Translations under genes and position numbers: made by a program | Part shown: positions 1 to 5,697 of the stretch, piece by piece | How the letters are laid out: the number at the start of each line of letters is the position of its first letter | How positions within the stretch are numbered: position 1 is the first letter of the stretch | From: an uncultured Oscillospiraceae bacterium | Lineage (GTDB): Bacteria; Bacillota; Clostridia; Oscillospirales; Ruminococcaceae | Assembly: GCA_900552845.1 (NCBI GenBank) | Contig: USBC01000093.1 | Location: 1-7,290 of the forward strand | Direction of reading: 5' to 3' | Length of the DNA: 7,290 bases | The notes under the pieces: model-generated | Told to the model about the DNA's origin: nothing | The model's input: the letters and a program-made list of their open reading frames with translations, nothing else | Database searches by the model: none

Positions 1-39
1 CGCCGCCGCAAGGGCCATGGTCGTAAAGAGTCTCTTCAT
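1..39 (-). CDS. Start of a secreted or lipoprotein-like protein, cut by the window edge
   Basis: Read on the minus strand, an ATG at 39-37 opens a frame that stays open to the window edge and gives MKRLFTTMALAAA. Two basic residues followed by a hydrophobic alanine/leucine stretch are typical of the start of a signal peptide. An in-frame TAA at 54-52 limits the start to this ATG or the in-frame ATG at 18-16. No convincing Shine-Dalgarno sequence lies within 15 bases of the ATG. A GGAGG at 68-64 is about 24 bases away, which is too far. The gene is divergent from secG. The solute-binding protein fragment at the other end of the window also faces left, but nothing here links the two. Only 13 residues are visible, so function cannot be assigned. 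Confidence 0.5.
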   Translation of the reverse strand, partial: MKRLFTTMALAAA

Positions 40-57
40 GCTGTATGTTTTTTACGG

Positions 58-87
58 ATTATACCTCCAAAGGTCGTTTTATGTCCC
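58..87 (-). promoter_or_regulatory. Candidate sigma-A promoter for the leftward gene
   Basis: On the minus strand a perfect TATAAT lies at 63-58, with a GGGACA (-35-like, matching the GACA part of TTGACA) at 87-82 and an 18-base spacer. Transcription would start near 51, leaving an untranslated leader of only about 12 bases before the ATG at 39. That leader has no ribosome-binding motif. Either the mRNA is nearly leaderless or this is not the promoter used. Confidence 0.4.
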
Positions 88-203
88 AAAATTAAACATA
101 AAACCACCCCATTCATCCTCCGCGCACAACTTTTTATCTCTCCGCACCCTCATTTCTTCCCGCCGGAGCGTCTGAAATACCGCACGGCACACCCACGCCC
201 GCT

Positions 204-380
204 CCAAATTGCGCCCGCCGGCGGGGGGCGCGGGGGGGCCCGCCCCGGCCGATTTAAAGGGGGAGCAACCCGCCGCCCCCGGAGAGGGCGCCCCCCGGGG
301 GGGCCCCCGTCCGCCGAAGCGGACGGGCGGCGACGGACGCAGTCCGGCGCTGGGCGCCGCAGGCGCCTACCCTGCGGGGC
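204..380. repeat. GC-rich intergenic block packed with hairpins
   Basis: The block has long G and C runs (for example ccccccgggg at 291-300) and a chain of local inverted repeats. The clearest is a 9-bp perfect stem, 306-314 with 319-327, closed by a CGAA tetraloop. Next comes a 5-bp stem with a GCA loop (334-338/342-346). Then comes an 8-bp stem with a GCA loop and one G-T pair (351-358/362-369). A 7-bp alternative pairs 357-363 with 371-377. The same GCA triloop recurs in the other GC-rich gaps of this window. It is probably a dispersed palindromic intergenic element or a composite of several; the exact limits are not visible. Confidence 0.55.
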
Positions 381-421
381 GGTTTTCACCCTGCATAAAC
401 ACTGCCGAAGCGAGCCATACT

Positions 422-480
422 ACCGGTGAGAAATCTCCCGGAGGGCGTTTGCATGGATCGGGCGTTTCTCACAGCCCGGT
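422..480. other. Unassigned foldable stretch upstream of the secG promoter
   Basis: Bases 422-426 (accgg) can pair with 476-480 (ccggt), and 427-433 (tgagaaa) with 465-471 (tttctca). The result is a 12-bp stem interrupted only by a 4-base bulge (472-475), with a 31-base apical region. It lies upstream of the secG promoter, so it is not part of the secG leader. It could be a small RNA fragment, a remnant of a mobile repeat, or chance. It matched no riboswitch or housekeeping RNA consensus that I could recall. Confidence 0.3.
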
Positions 481-538
481 CGAGAACAGGCGCCCAGCGC
501 TTTTTCACCTCCGGGTTTTGTTTTTGCCCAAAAAAGGC

Positions 539-567
539 TTGCATATCACAGTGGTTTGTGCTATCAT
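539..567 (+). promoter_or_regulatory. secG promoter (TTGCAT-17-TATCAT)
   Basis: TTGCAT at 539-544 and TATCAT at 562-567 are separated by the ideal 17 bases. Each hexamer is one base off the sigma-A consensus at a tolerated position. The predicted start near 574 leaves about 50 bases of leader before the secG ATG at 624, with the ribosome site inside it. Confidence 0.7.
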
Positions 568-623
568 TTTAAAGTCGAATGATGCCCTGTACCCGGACAG
601 GGCGCAATTATGGAGGTAAAAAG

Positions 624-857
624 ATGACCACTCTTGCTATTATCGGCGCGATCGCCATGATCGTGATCAGCATTCTTATTATCGTTGTGGTGTCCCTGCA
701 GGAGGGCAAAGGCGATGGCATCACCGCTCTCGCCGGCGTCAGCGCATTCCTCAGCGACAGCAACGACCGCTCCGCGAATGCCAAGCTGGCAAAGCTGACC
801 AAGATCCTTGCCATCATTTTTGTGGTGATTACTCTGCTGGTATATATCCTGCAGTAA
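624..857 (+). CDS. secG: Preprotein translocase subunit SecG
   Basis: SecG is the small accessory subunit of the SecYEG channel in the cytoplasmic membrane and assists SecA-driven export of unfolded proteins. The 77-residue product has the expected two-helix hairpin: a first membrane helix at about 4-24, a conserved LQEGKGDG-type turn at 25-32, a hydrophilic cytosolic loop to about 57, and a second helix at 58-76. The length is normal for a Firmicute SecG. The ATG at 624 was chosen because TGGAGG at 611-616 sits 7 bases upstream and the first helix begins straight after it. An in-frame ATG at 579 would add an untypical hydrophilic leader. In many Firmicutes secG is followed by rnr and smpB. 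Here a terminator follows within about 20 bases, so the gene appears monocistronic. Confidence 0.92.
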   Translation: MTTLAIIGAIAMIVISILIIVVVSLQEGKGDGITALAGVSAFLSDSNDRSANAKLAKLTKILAIIFVVITLLVYILQ

Positions 858-877
858 CAGACGATCAACGCACAAGA

Positions 878-915
878 AGGGCGCTGTTTGCAGATGCAAA
901 CGGCGTCTTGTTTTT
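878..915 (+). terminator. Intrinsic terminator of secG
   Basis: A 12-bp stem (880-891 with 896-907, two G-T pairs) with loop AGAT is followed by TTGTTTTT at 908-915. It starts about 20 bases after the secG stop codon. Confidence 0.85.
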
Positions 916-1048
916 GTGGGCAAGGGCGAATAAGGACGAGACAGAATAGTTTGTATTGCTGCGCAGGAAATCCTGCAATTCTTAAAATAAACCATATAGA
1001 TGGTAGATTTGTTCATAATTTCTCCGGTATAATGATTAATGAATTAGG
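916..1048 (+). promoter_or_regulatory. Gap with TATAAT promoter candidate for the first lipoprotein gene
   Basis: A perfect TATAAT lies at 1028-1033. The best upstream partner is the weak TAGATT at 1004-1009 (18-base spacer), so the promoter may be activator-dependent or weak. Upstream lie two small inverted repeats that could serve as protein-binding sites: 963-968/971-976 (gcagga/tcctgc) and 991-995/1000-1004 (accat/atggt), the second directly before the -35 position. No gene is seen in this stretch. Confidence 0.45.
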
Positions 1049-1066
1049 AAAGGAGGGCGGTGTCTG

Positions 1067-1909
1067 ATGAAACGGTATATTTTTATGATGGCGGCAGTCG
1101 GCACCGTTCTGCTGCTTGCCGGCTGCGGCAGCGCAGCACCCGAAAAAAGCACCGAGAACAGGCTGTTTGCTGCCAATGGACCTGCCCTTACCGTTGTGGA
1201 AAAGCAGCCCGACCAGTACACCGCAGACCCTGATGACAATACTGCGCCACCGGAGCAGTCTCCCGATCTTGTTACCATGAATTCCGAGGAGGAGGCGGGC
1301 TTTGCGCTCTTTTATCCGCTGCTCAGCGAGACGAATTTCCGCCGCCTGATGGCACAGGACGGGGTGGATTTTATCCCTGATCGACTGGTGCGATGCGAAG
1401 ATGGCGGTCTTGCCTATTACAGCAGCGCTGCCGGTGATTTGGTTTATTGCTCGGCGGATTTTAGCGACATCAAGGCACTTCTCTGTGAATACCGCATCGG
1501 GACCATAATGGACGCCCGCTGGATTGACGCAGATCGGCTGATGTTCCTGCAGGGGAATGACAGCGTGCAGGCGGTTTACCTGTTCCGCCCAACGGAAAAG
1601 GCAGTGGAGCTTTTGTACCAGCCACCGGAGGGACGGAAAATTCTTGGTATTGAGATCGATGAAAACGGTCAGCCGGTATGTATCCTTTCGACGCTGCCGC
1701 AGGTAGAGGAGTCAATCCCTGCGCCGGAGAACGGCGAGCAGACCGGTACCGTTCCCGATGAGGGCGGCGCCTCCAATGCGAAGGACTGGGGCGGCAGTCC
1801 ATGGGAGGATACAGTAGATGAACGAACCGAGCCTGGCGATTTGACCTCAGGAGAGGAAACGACTGTTCCCTCCGAAAAGGTTGAGCTGGAGGTTACCGCC
1901 GAGCCGTAA
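1067..1909 (+). CDS. Putative lipoprotein with acidic low-complexity tail
   Basis: I do not recognise this 280-residue protein as a named family. The N-terminus is a lipoprotein signal peptide: MKRY, a hydrophobic core to residue 17, then lipobox L17-A18-G19-C20, so the mature protein should be lipid-anchored on the outer face of the membrane. Residues 21-72 form a proline/acid-rich linker. Residues 75-210 form the only compact-looking part, with alternating short hydrophobic strands (such as GLAYYSS, DLVYCSA, RLMFLQG and AVYLFRP). That pattern suggests a beta-rich, perhaps propeller-like, fold. Residues 212-280 are rich in E, P, T, S and G with no hydrophobic segments and are probably disordered. 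The start is supported by AAAGGAGGG at 1048-1056, 10 bases before the ATG. The gene appears monocistronic, with a TATAAT upstream and a strong terminator downstream. A sensor, adhesin or cell-wall-associated role is possible but unsupported. Confidence 0.8.
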   Translation: MKRYIFMMAAVGTVLLLAGCGSAAPEKSTENRLFAANGPALTVVEKQPDQYTADPDDNTAPPEQSPDLVTMNSEEEAGFALFYPLLSETNFRRLMAQDGVDFIPDRLVRCEDGGLAYYSSAAGDLVYCSADFSDIKALLCEYRIGTIMDARWIDADRLMFLQGNDSVQAVYLFRPTEKAVELLYQPPEGRKILGIEIDENGQPVCILSTLPQVEESIPAPENGEQTGTVPDEGGASNAKDWGGSPWEDTVDERTEPGDLTSGEETTVPSEKVELEVTAEP

Positions 1910-1928
1910 CGGTTGCAGCAGACAGAAC

Positions 1929-1968
1929 GATCCGGCTTGCCCAATACACGGCAGGTCGGGTCTTTTTT
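1929..1968 (+). terminator. Intrinsic terminator of the first lipoprotein gene
   Basis: A 13-bp stem (1929-1941 with 1950-1962, three G-T pairs) with an 8-base loop is followed by six T at 1963-1968. It begins 20 bases past the stop codon. Confidence 0.85.
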
Positions 1969-1976
1969 GGGAAAGG

Positions 1977-2037
1977 GCAGCCGAAGCAGTAAGGCGCCCG
2001 CAGGGCGCAAGCCGCCCCGTGGGGCGGCTTGGGCTGC
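1977..2037. repeat. GC-rich double-hairpin intergenic element
   Basis: Two perfect hairpins lie back to back: gcgccc/gggcgc (1994-1999/2003-2008) with a GCA triloop, and a 10-bp stem (2009-2018/2021-2030) with a tight GT apex. A 6-bp pair, 1977-1982 (gcagcc) with 2032-2037 (ggctgc), can close the structure from outside. No T-run follows, and a proper terminator lies just upstream, so it is not needed as a terminator. The outer stem around adjacent hairpins and the GCA loop resemble the larger cloverleaf at 4853-4930. Confidence 0.6.
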
Positions 2038-2106
2038 GCCGGAGTGATGCCACGCTGCCCAATTGGGAATTATTCTTCCTTTCCTTTCGCCTTGCGGAAA
2101 AATTCG

Positions 2107-2135
2107 TTGACATTCCCCAAATGGTATGATAGACT
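2107..2135 (+). promoter_or_regulatory. Promoter region of the second lipoprotein gene
   Basis: A perfect TTGACA at 2107-2112 is followed after 17 bases by TAGACT (2130-2135), which keeps the key TA and final T of a -10 box. Alternatively, TGGTATGAT at 2122-2130 is an extended -10 that needs no -35. The TATGAT is only 12 bases from TTGACA, so the two cannot work as a pair. Which -10 is used is undecided; a promoter in this segment is likely. Confidence 0.6.
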
Positions 2136-2203
2136 ATCGAAAGACTGGCGCCGACCGGCTGCCGGAAACTACTACTTTGACTGAATTTCAGGAGGAAATG
2201 AAC

Positions 2204-2848
2204 ATGAAGAAATGGCTCGCACTGCTGCTGGCTGCTATGATGGCTTTTGCCCTCGTCGCTTGCGGCAATACCCCCGCAAACAACGACGGTGACAAAGACA
2301 CCGACAACGACGCCAAGACCGAAACCTTCGCCCGCGGAAGTTGGGACGGTACGGTTTACACCAACGATTCTCTCGGCCTTACCGTGACCGTTCCGGAGGG
2401 TTGGGAAATTGCCGATGATGAGGAGCTGGCTGCGGTCATGGGGCTTACTATTGATTCCCTGACCGAGGAGGGCCTTTCTGAGGAATTCCTGAAGGCACAG
2501 AACCTCTGTGAGATGAAGGCGGTGGATCCCAACTATGGCACCAATGTCATCATCATGGCGGAAAACCTCGCCGTTTCTGTCGGCGGCACCTCCTATGATG
2601 AAAAGGCATACTCCGATACCGTTATCAACACCCTGCCCGAAGAGTACGGCTATGAGTTCTCCGAGCCGGAGACCGTTACCATTGGCGGACGGGATTACTA
2701 TCTCCTGCAGGGCACCGCTCAAGAGGGCGTTTTGGGTCAGGACTTCCTGTTCACCCGTATCGGTAACCATATGGTTTCCGTTATCCTTTCCTATTCTCCT
2801 GCGCTTGTCGAAAACGCCGATTTGCTGGCGATGCTCGGCGGCAAATAA
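2204..2848 (+). CDS. Putative lipoprotein, PsbP-like fold suspected
   Basis: The 214-residue protein starts with a clear lipoprotein signal (MKKWL, hydrophobic core, lipobox L17-V18-A19-C20), so it should be anchored on the outer membrane face. Residues 22-40 are a short Asp/Asn/Thr/Lys linker of the kind seen in substrate-binding and other surface lipoproteins. The mature domain opens with YTNDSLGLTVTVPEGWEI (52-69). This 'native strand then P-x-GW' pattern is common to many Firmicute lipoproteins and resembles PsbP/DUF1795-type domains. The later GGRDYYLLQG (161-170) and a terminal strand pair (182-198) fit that alpha/beta plan, but the assignment is inference. The start at 2204 was chosen because GGAGGA (2191-2196) is 7 bases before it. 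The ATG at 2198 is too close to the ribosome site and the one at 2126 lies in the promoter. Function is unknown. Confidence 0.85.
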   Translation: MKKWLALLLAAMMAFALVACGNTPANNDGDKDTDNDAKTETFARGSWDGTVYTNDSLGLTVTVPEGWEIADDEELAAVMGLTIDSLTEEGLSEEFLKAQNLCEMKAVDPNYGTNVIIMAENLAVSVGGTSYDEKAYSDTVINTLPEEYGYEFSEPETVTIGGRDYYLLQGTAQEGVLGQDFLFTRIGNHMVSVILSYSPALVENADLLAMLGGK

Positions 2849-2860
2849 GTAAGCTTGCCA

Positions 2861-2891
2861 AAGGCTGTCCCGTTTGCGGGGCAGCTTTTTT
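2861..2891 (+). terminator. Intrinsic terminator of the second lipoprotein gene
   Basis: A 12-bp stem (2861-2872 with 2877-2888, two G-T pairs) with loop TTTG runs into six T at 2886-2891. It begins 12 bases after the stop codon. Confidence 0.88.
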
Positions 2892-2924
2892 GCGGGAAAT
2901 CCGTCCGCTTTTCCCTTGCTGCTC

Positions 2925-2953
2925 TTTTCAAAAGCCCGCCGGAATGGTATAAT
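2925..2953 (+). promoter_or_regulatory. Extended -10 promoter of the rodA operon
   Basis: TGGTATAAT at 2945-2953 is a perfect TATAAT with the extended TG motif. TTTTCA at 2925-2930 gives a moderate -35 with a 17-base spacer. The start near 2960 leaves a leader of roughly 95 bases before rodA. This is the only strong promoter seen upstream of the six-gene cluster. Confidence 0.75.
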
Positions 2954-3053
2954 ATTTTGAAAAGTTTTTTAGGGGGAACACATAGCATCGATTTGCCTGC
3001 CCCGCCAAATCCCAAGAAAGCTGCCCCATTCCTCTGCGAAAGGAGACCCCGCC

Positions 3054-4169
3054 ATGCTGAAATTTGTGCGCCGCCTCTTCCGCCGTATTGATGCGGTGGT
3101 GCTTTGCTGCGCCCTCGGGCTTTCGGCATTCAGCGTGGTGCTTCTCCTTAGTATTCAGCAAATGGGTGTCATCGGGCGACGCACCGTCCTGATGCAGATC
3201 ATTGCCACCGCCCTGGGCTTTGTTGCGGCAATGGTTCTGGCGCATCTTGACTATGAGCGGCTGGGGAGCTGGTGGAAATTCTATGTCCCTGCAGCGGTGC
3301 TTTTAATGCTGCTTACCTTTACCCCCTTGGGGCAGACACGCAACGATTCCATTGAAACCAACCGAAGTTGGCTTAATCTGGGCTTTACCACCATTCAGCC
3401 TGCCGAATTCCTCAAGATCGCCTTTATCCTCTCACTTGCTTATCACCTATCAAAGGTCGGCACCTCCCTCAATGAGAATAAAAACCTGCTGCGGCTGGCG
3501 GCACATGCTATTTTCCCGGTGCTGCTCATTCTGCTGCAAAAGGACTGGGGCGTGGCGTTGGTCATGCTGTTTATTGTGGTGGTCATTCTCATCATGGCAG
3601 GGCTTTCCCACCGCTGGATCCTGCTGGGAGTCGCCGCTGCCGTAGTCTTTGCTCCGCTGGCGTGGTTCTTCTTACTGGACGATTACCAAAAGATCCGATT
3701 CATTCTTTTGAAGGATCCCGAAGCCTATGCGTTGGGACAAGCTTACCAGCAGCTTCAGGGGCGCATCTCGTTTGGTTCCGGTCAGCTTTTCGGCATCGGC
3801 ATCTTCAGCGCCGAACACCGCTATGTCCCCGATATGTATAACGATATGATCTTCACCTTCATCGGTGAATCGGTTGGATTCCTGGGGACTTTTGCCGTGC
3901 TGCTTGTCTATGGAGTGCTGCTGGCACGGATCCTTTCTATCGGTCTGCACTGCAGTAACCGTATGGGGCGGCTGGTTTGCGTCGGCGTCTTTGCCCTGTT
4001 CGCCGCCCAAATCATGATCAATGTTGCCATGTGCCTGATGGTGGGTCCCTCGGTGGGCGTTACCCTGCCGCTGCTTTCGGCGGGCGGCAGCTCGGTACTG
4101 TCAGCCTATCTCGGGCTGGGACTGGTTCTTTCTGTCCGCCACGGCGAAAAACCCACCATGTTCAGCTAA
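3054..4169 (+). CDS. rodA: SEDS-family peptidoglycan glycosyltransferase RodA
   Basis: RodA polymerises lipid II into glycan strands on the outer membrane face during cell elongation, working with a class B penicillin-binding protein. The 371-residue length and about ten membrane segments (roughly 12-33, 45-65, 74-92, 115-130, 146-161, 166-182, 186-206, 275-297, 306-330 and 337-361) are normal for SEDS proteins. Visible family motifs are NRSWLNLG...QPAEFLK (103-121), the large outer loop 207-274 ending in PDMYNDMIFTFIGE, and GVTLPLLSAGGSS (335-347). D264 aligns with the essential catalytic aspartate of RodA. The usual QPDLGT motif reads QKDWGV at 162-167, a variant also found in other SEDS members. 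FtsW or SpoVE cannot be fully excluded, but the sequence and the lack of mur genes nearby favour RodA. AAAGGAGA (3039-3046) precedes the ATG. It is the first gene of the likely operon. Confidence 0.88.
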   Translation: MLKFVRRLFRRIDAVVLCCALGLSAFSVVLLLSIQQMGVIGRRTVLMQIIATALGFVAAMVLAHLDYERLGSWWKFYVPAAVLLMLLTFTPLGQTRNDSIETNRSWLNLGFTTIQPAEFLKIAFILSLAYHLSKVGTSLNENKNLLRLAAHAIFPVLLILLQKDWGVALVMLFIVVVILIMAGLSHRWILLGVAAAVVFAPLAWFFLLDDYQKIRFILLKDPEAYALGQAYQQLQGRISFGSGQLFGIGIFSAEHRYVPDMYNDMIFTFIGESVGFLGTFAVLLVYGVLLARILSIGLHCSNRMGRLVCVGVFALFAAQIMINVAMCLMVGPSVGVTLPLLSAGGSSVLSAYLGLGLVLSVRHGEKPTMFS

Positions 4170-4194
4170 ATGTTCCATTCAGGAGGTTACTTTC

Positions 4195-4389
4195 ATGGGC
4201 AAAAAACGCTTTGTTGTAATCGAAAATGCAGGTTCCGGCTTTTCCAACGCCATGCAGGAAATTGTGGATACCCAAACCGGTGTGCATTACCTCACCTGGC
4301 AGTCCGGCTACGCCGGCGGCATCACCCCGCTGCTGGGCGCCGACGGCAAGCCGGTCATCACCGCACGGGGAACGGAGTACGACCAATGA
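4195..4389 (+). CDS. DUF6440 family small protein
   Basis: This 64-residue protein of unknown function matches the pattern I know as DUF6440: a strand near the N-terminus (RFVVIE), then IVDTQTGVHYL (23-33), then the signature QSGYAGGITPLL-x(3)-GKPV (36-54). There is no signal peptide or membrane segment, so it is probably cytosolic. It carries a perfect GGAGG ribosome site at 4182-4186, 8 bases before the ATG, and starts 25 bases after rodA. Its stop codon overlaps the tsaE start in ATGA (4386-4389), which suggests translational coupling to tsaE. Nothing in the sequence shows a catalytic site. Confidence 0.85.
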   Translation: MGKKRFVVIENAGSGFSNAMQEIVDTQTGVHYLTWQSGYAGGITPLLGADGKPVITARGTEYDQ

Positions 4390-4829
4390 CTGTGACCTTT
4401 ACTACCCACAGCCCTGCCGAAACACAGGGGCTGGCGGAAAAGCTGGCGCAGCTCCTGCGTGCCGGCGATGTGCTTGCCTATACCGGTCCCATGGGCGCCG
4501 GCAAGACCACCTTTACGGTGGGGCTGGCGCGGGGCTTGGGCAGCAGTGACTGGGTCTCCAGCCCGACCTTTGCGCTGGTGCAGGAGTACCGCGGCCCCCT
4601 GCCGCTTTGCCACTTTGATTTTTACCGCATCACCGGTGAAGAGGATCTTTACGCTGCCGGCTTCTTTGACTACATGGACGGCACCCGCGTGCTGGCGGTA
4701 GAGTGGAGCGAACGCGTCCCTTCCGTCCTGCCGGAAAATGCCCTGCATATTGATTTTATGCCGCTGGAGGGCGACTCTCGCCGCATCACCATCACCGGCG
4801 ATGAGCGCCTTGCCGCTCTGCAAATATAA
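4386..4829 (+). CDS. tsaE: tRNA t6A biosynthesis ATPase TsaE
   Basis: TsaE is the ATPase that, with TsaB and TsaD, is needed to place threonylcarbamoyl on A37 of ANN-decoding tRNAs in bacteria. The 147-residue length is normal. The P-loop is GPMGAGKTT (34-42). Family motifs follow: the switch-like SSPTFALVQEY (58-68), HFDFYR (76-81, Walker B region) and VEWSER (105-110). The start at 4386 overlaps the previous stop by four bases, with a GGGAACGGAG purine-rich site about 8 bases upstream. A longer frame opening at 4170 runs out of frame through the DUF6440 gene and lacks family similarity. The gene ends in TAATG, just before the structured element that separates it from its functional partner tsaB. 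Confidence 0.94.
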   Translation: MTVTFTTHSPAETQGLAEKLAQLLRAGDVLAYTGPMGAGKTTFTVGLARGLGSSDWVSSPTFALVQEYRGPLPLCHFDFYRITGEEDLYAAGFFDYMDGTRVLAVEWSERVPSVLPENALHIDFMPLEGDSRRITITGDERLAALQI

Positions 4830-4852
4830 TGATTCACCTTCCGTGGGAACCG

Positions 4853-4930
4853 CGGGCGGCGGGCAAACCGCCAAAGGCGGTTTCGACGACGCGTCGTCGG
4901 TTCCGGCGCAGCCGGAACACCCGCCGCCCG
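4853..4930. repeat. 78-nt cloverleaf palindromic element between tsaE and tsaB
   Basis: A perfect 11-bp closing stem, 4853-4863 (cgggcggcggg) with 4920-4930 (cccgccgcccg), encloses three perfect hairpins packed end to end. H1 pairs 4865-4872 with 4876-4883 (8 bp, AAA loop). H2 is the 16-bp palindrome 4884-4899 (6 bp plus a 4-base loop). H3 pairs 4900-4907 with 4911-4918 (8 bp, GCA loop). Only two bases, 4864 and 4919, are left unpaired at the junction, so RNA or extruded single-stranded DNA would form a four-way cloverleaf. No T-run follows directly, so a simple intrinsic terminator is unlikely. Possible roles are a mobile palindromic repeat, an RNA processing or attenuation site that sets tsaB dosage, or a protein-binding site. 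Confidence 0.75.
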
Positions 4931-4959
4931 GCTGCCCTGCCACGCCAAAGCTTTTTCAG

Positions 4960-4966
4960 AAAGGGG
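4960..4966 (+). promoter_or_regulatory. Ribosome site fixing the tsaB start
   Basis: AAAGGGG at 4960-4966 lies 9 bases before the ATG at 4976 and selects it over the in-frame ATG at 4829, which would translate the cloverleaf element into an arginine/proline-rich leader. Confidence 0.7.
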
Positions 4967-4975
4967 AATTCTGCC

Positions 4976-5671
4976 ATGCTGCTGTTTTCATTGGAATGCT
5001 CTGCTGCCGCAGCTTCCGCCGCTCTTTTGCGGGACGGGAAGCTTCTCGGCGAGGAATTTTTGAATGTGCCGCAGACCCACAGCGTTACGCTGCTGCCAAT
5101 GGCTCAAAGTCTGCTGGAGCACACCGGCATCGCTCCCTCCCAAATCGACTACTACGCTGTCAGCCGCGGCCCCGGTTCTTTTACCGGTCTGCGCATCGGC
5201 ATCGCCGCCGTCAAGGGTCTGGCATTCCCCGATAACACCCCCTGCATCGGTATATCTACGCCGGAAGCCATTGCCTATGGGCTTTTGGGCTTTACCGGCA
5301 CCGTTGTCCCGATGATGGACGCCCGCTGCGGGCAGGTCTATACTGCCCTGTTTGAGGGCAAGGACGGTGCCATAAGCCGTCTGACCGAGGACGAAGCGCT
5401 GCCGCTGACCGCACTTTGCGAAAAGCTGAGGGAGCTTCCCGCTCCGCTGTGGCTTTGCGGCGATGGCGCCCATCTGGGGCTTGCCGCATGGGAAAAGGAG
5501 CTGCCGGTCAAAATAGCGCCGGCGCACCTCTGCTATCAGCACGCCTCCGCCGTAGGGCTTGCCGCTCAGCAGCATTTGGCGGAAGCCGTCCCCCCCGCTG
5601 CGCTGGTTCCCTGCTATCTTCGCCCTGCCAATGCCATGACGCTGGCGCAGCGGCAGCAGAATAATGAGTAA
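4976..5671 (+). CDS. tsaB: tRNA t6A biosynthesis protein TsaB
   Basis: TsaB is the inactive ASKHA-fold partner that dimerises with TsaD and recruits TsaE for t6A37 tRNA modification. The product has 231 residues, the usual size. The N-terminal strand-turn is MLLFSLECSAAAASAAL, in place of the more common LDTS form. The family signature is YYAVSRGPGSFTGLRIG (59-75), followed by the VPMMDARCGQVYTALF segment (111-126) and a C-terminal YLRP motif (214-217). The typical neighbours rimI and tsaD do not follow; rpiB does. It shares direction with tsaE but is separated by 146 bases containing the cloverleaf element, so it may be expressed at a different level from tsaE. Confidence 0.93.
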   Translation: MLLFSLECSAAAASAALLRDGKLLGEEFLNVPQTHSVTLLPMAQSLLEHTGIAPSQIDYYAVSRGPGSFTGLRIGIAAVKGLAFPDNTPCIGISTPEAIAYGLLGFTGTVVPMMDARCGQVYTALFEGKDGAISRLTEDEALPLTALCEKLRELPAPLWLCGDGAHLGLAAWEKELPVKIAPAHLCYQHASAVGLAAQQHLAEAVPPAALVPCYLRPANAMTLAQRQQNNE

Positions 5672-5697
5672 ATTTTACACTAAAGGAGTGTTGTGAT

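Larger units (their letters stand above)
40..538. other. Long gap without a gene between the left gene and the secG promoter
   Basis: I see no credible gene here. The open frames present are GC-skewed, proline/arginine/glycine-rich and overlap on both strands, as expected of non-coding GC-rich DNA. Three zones can be told apart: an AT-rich zone at 40-180 carrying the minus-strand promoter candidate, an extremely GC-rich hairpin-dense zone at about 204-380, and a mixed zone at 381-538 that can form a long bulged stem. The zones have separate entries. Confidence 0.7.

Noticed and set aside
150..389. 79-codon minus-strand open frame
   Set aside because: It is the mirror of the same GC-rich block; low-complexity arginine/proline product with no supporting signals.
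381..480. FMN-type riboswitch or other known RNA, suggested by a cagggtgaaa-like string on the minus strand
   Set aside because: The remaining conserved blocks of the FMN aptamer are missing or out of order, and no riboflavin gene lies downstream. It also does not fit the signal recognition particle, RNase P or tmRNA cores I know.
209..619. 136-codon plus-strand open frame
   Set aside because: It runs through the GC-rich hairpin block and the secG promoter, has no ribosome site or family likeness, and its proline/glycine/arginine bias follows from base composition.
579..623. 15-residue upstream extension of SecG
   Set aside because: The ATG at 579 has no ribosome site and lies almost at the transcription start, while TGGAGG precedes the ATG at 624.
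4853..4930. tRNA gene, suggested by the cloverleaf outline
   Set aside because: Arm lengths, loop sizes and the invariant bases of D and T loops are wrong (3-4 base loops, no TTCGA loop, no anticodon loop).
4853..4957. Intrinsic terminator between tsaE and tsaB
   Set aside because: The T-run at 4952-4956 is over 20 bases past the closing stem, too far for classical termination; partial attenuation is not excluded.
4829..4975. N-terminal extension of tsaB starting at the TAATG overlap with tsaE
   Set aside because: The added 49 residues are encoded by the cloverleaf element and are unlike TsaB, and a good ribosome site precedes the ATG at 4976.
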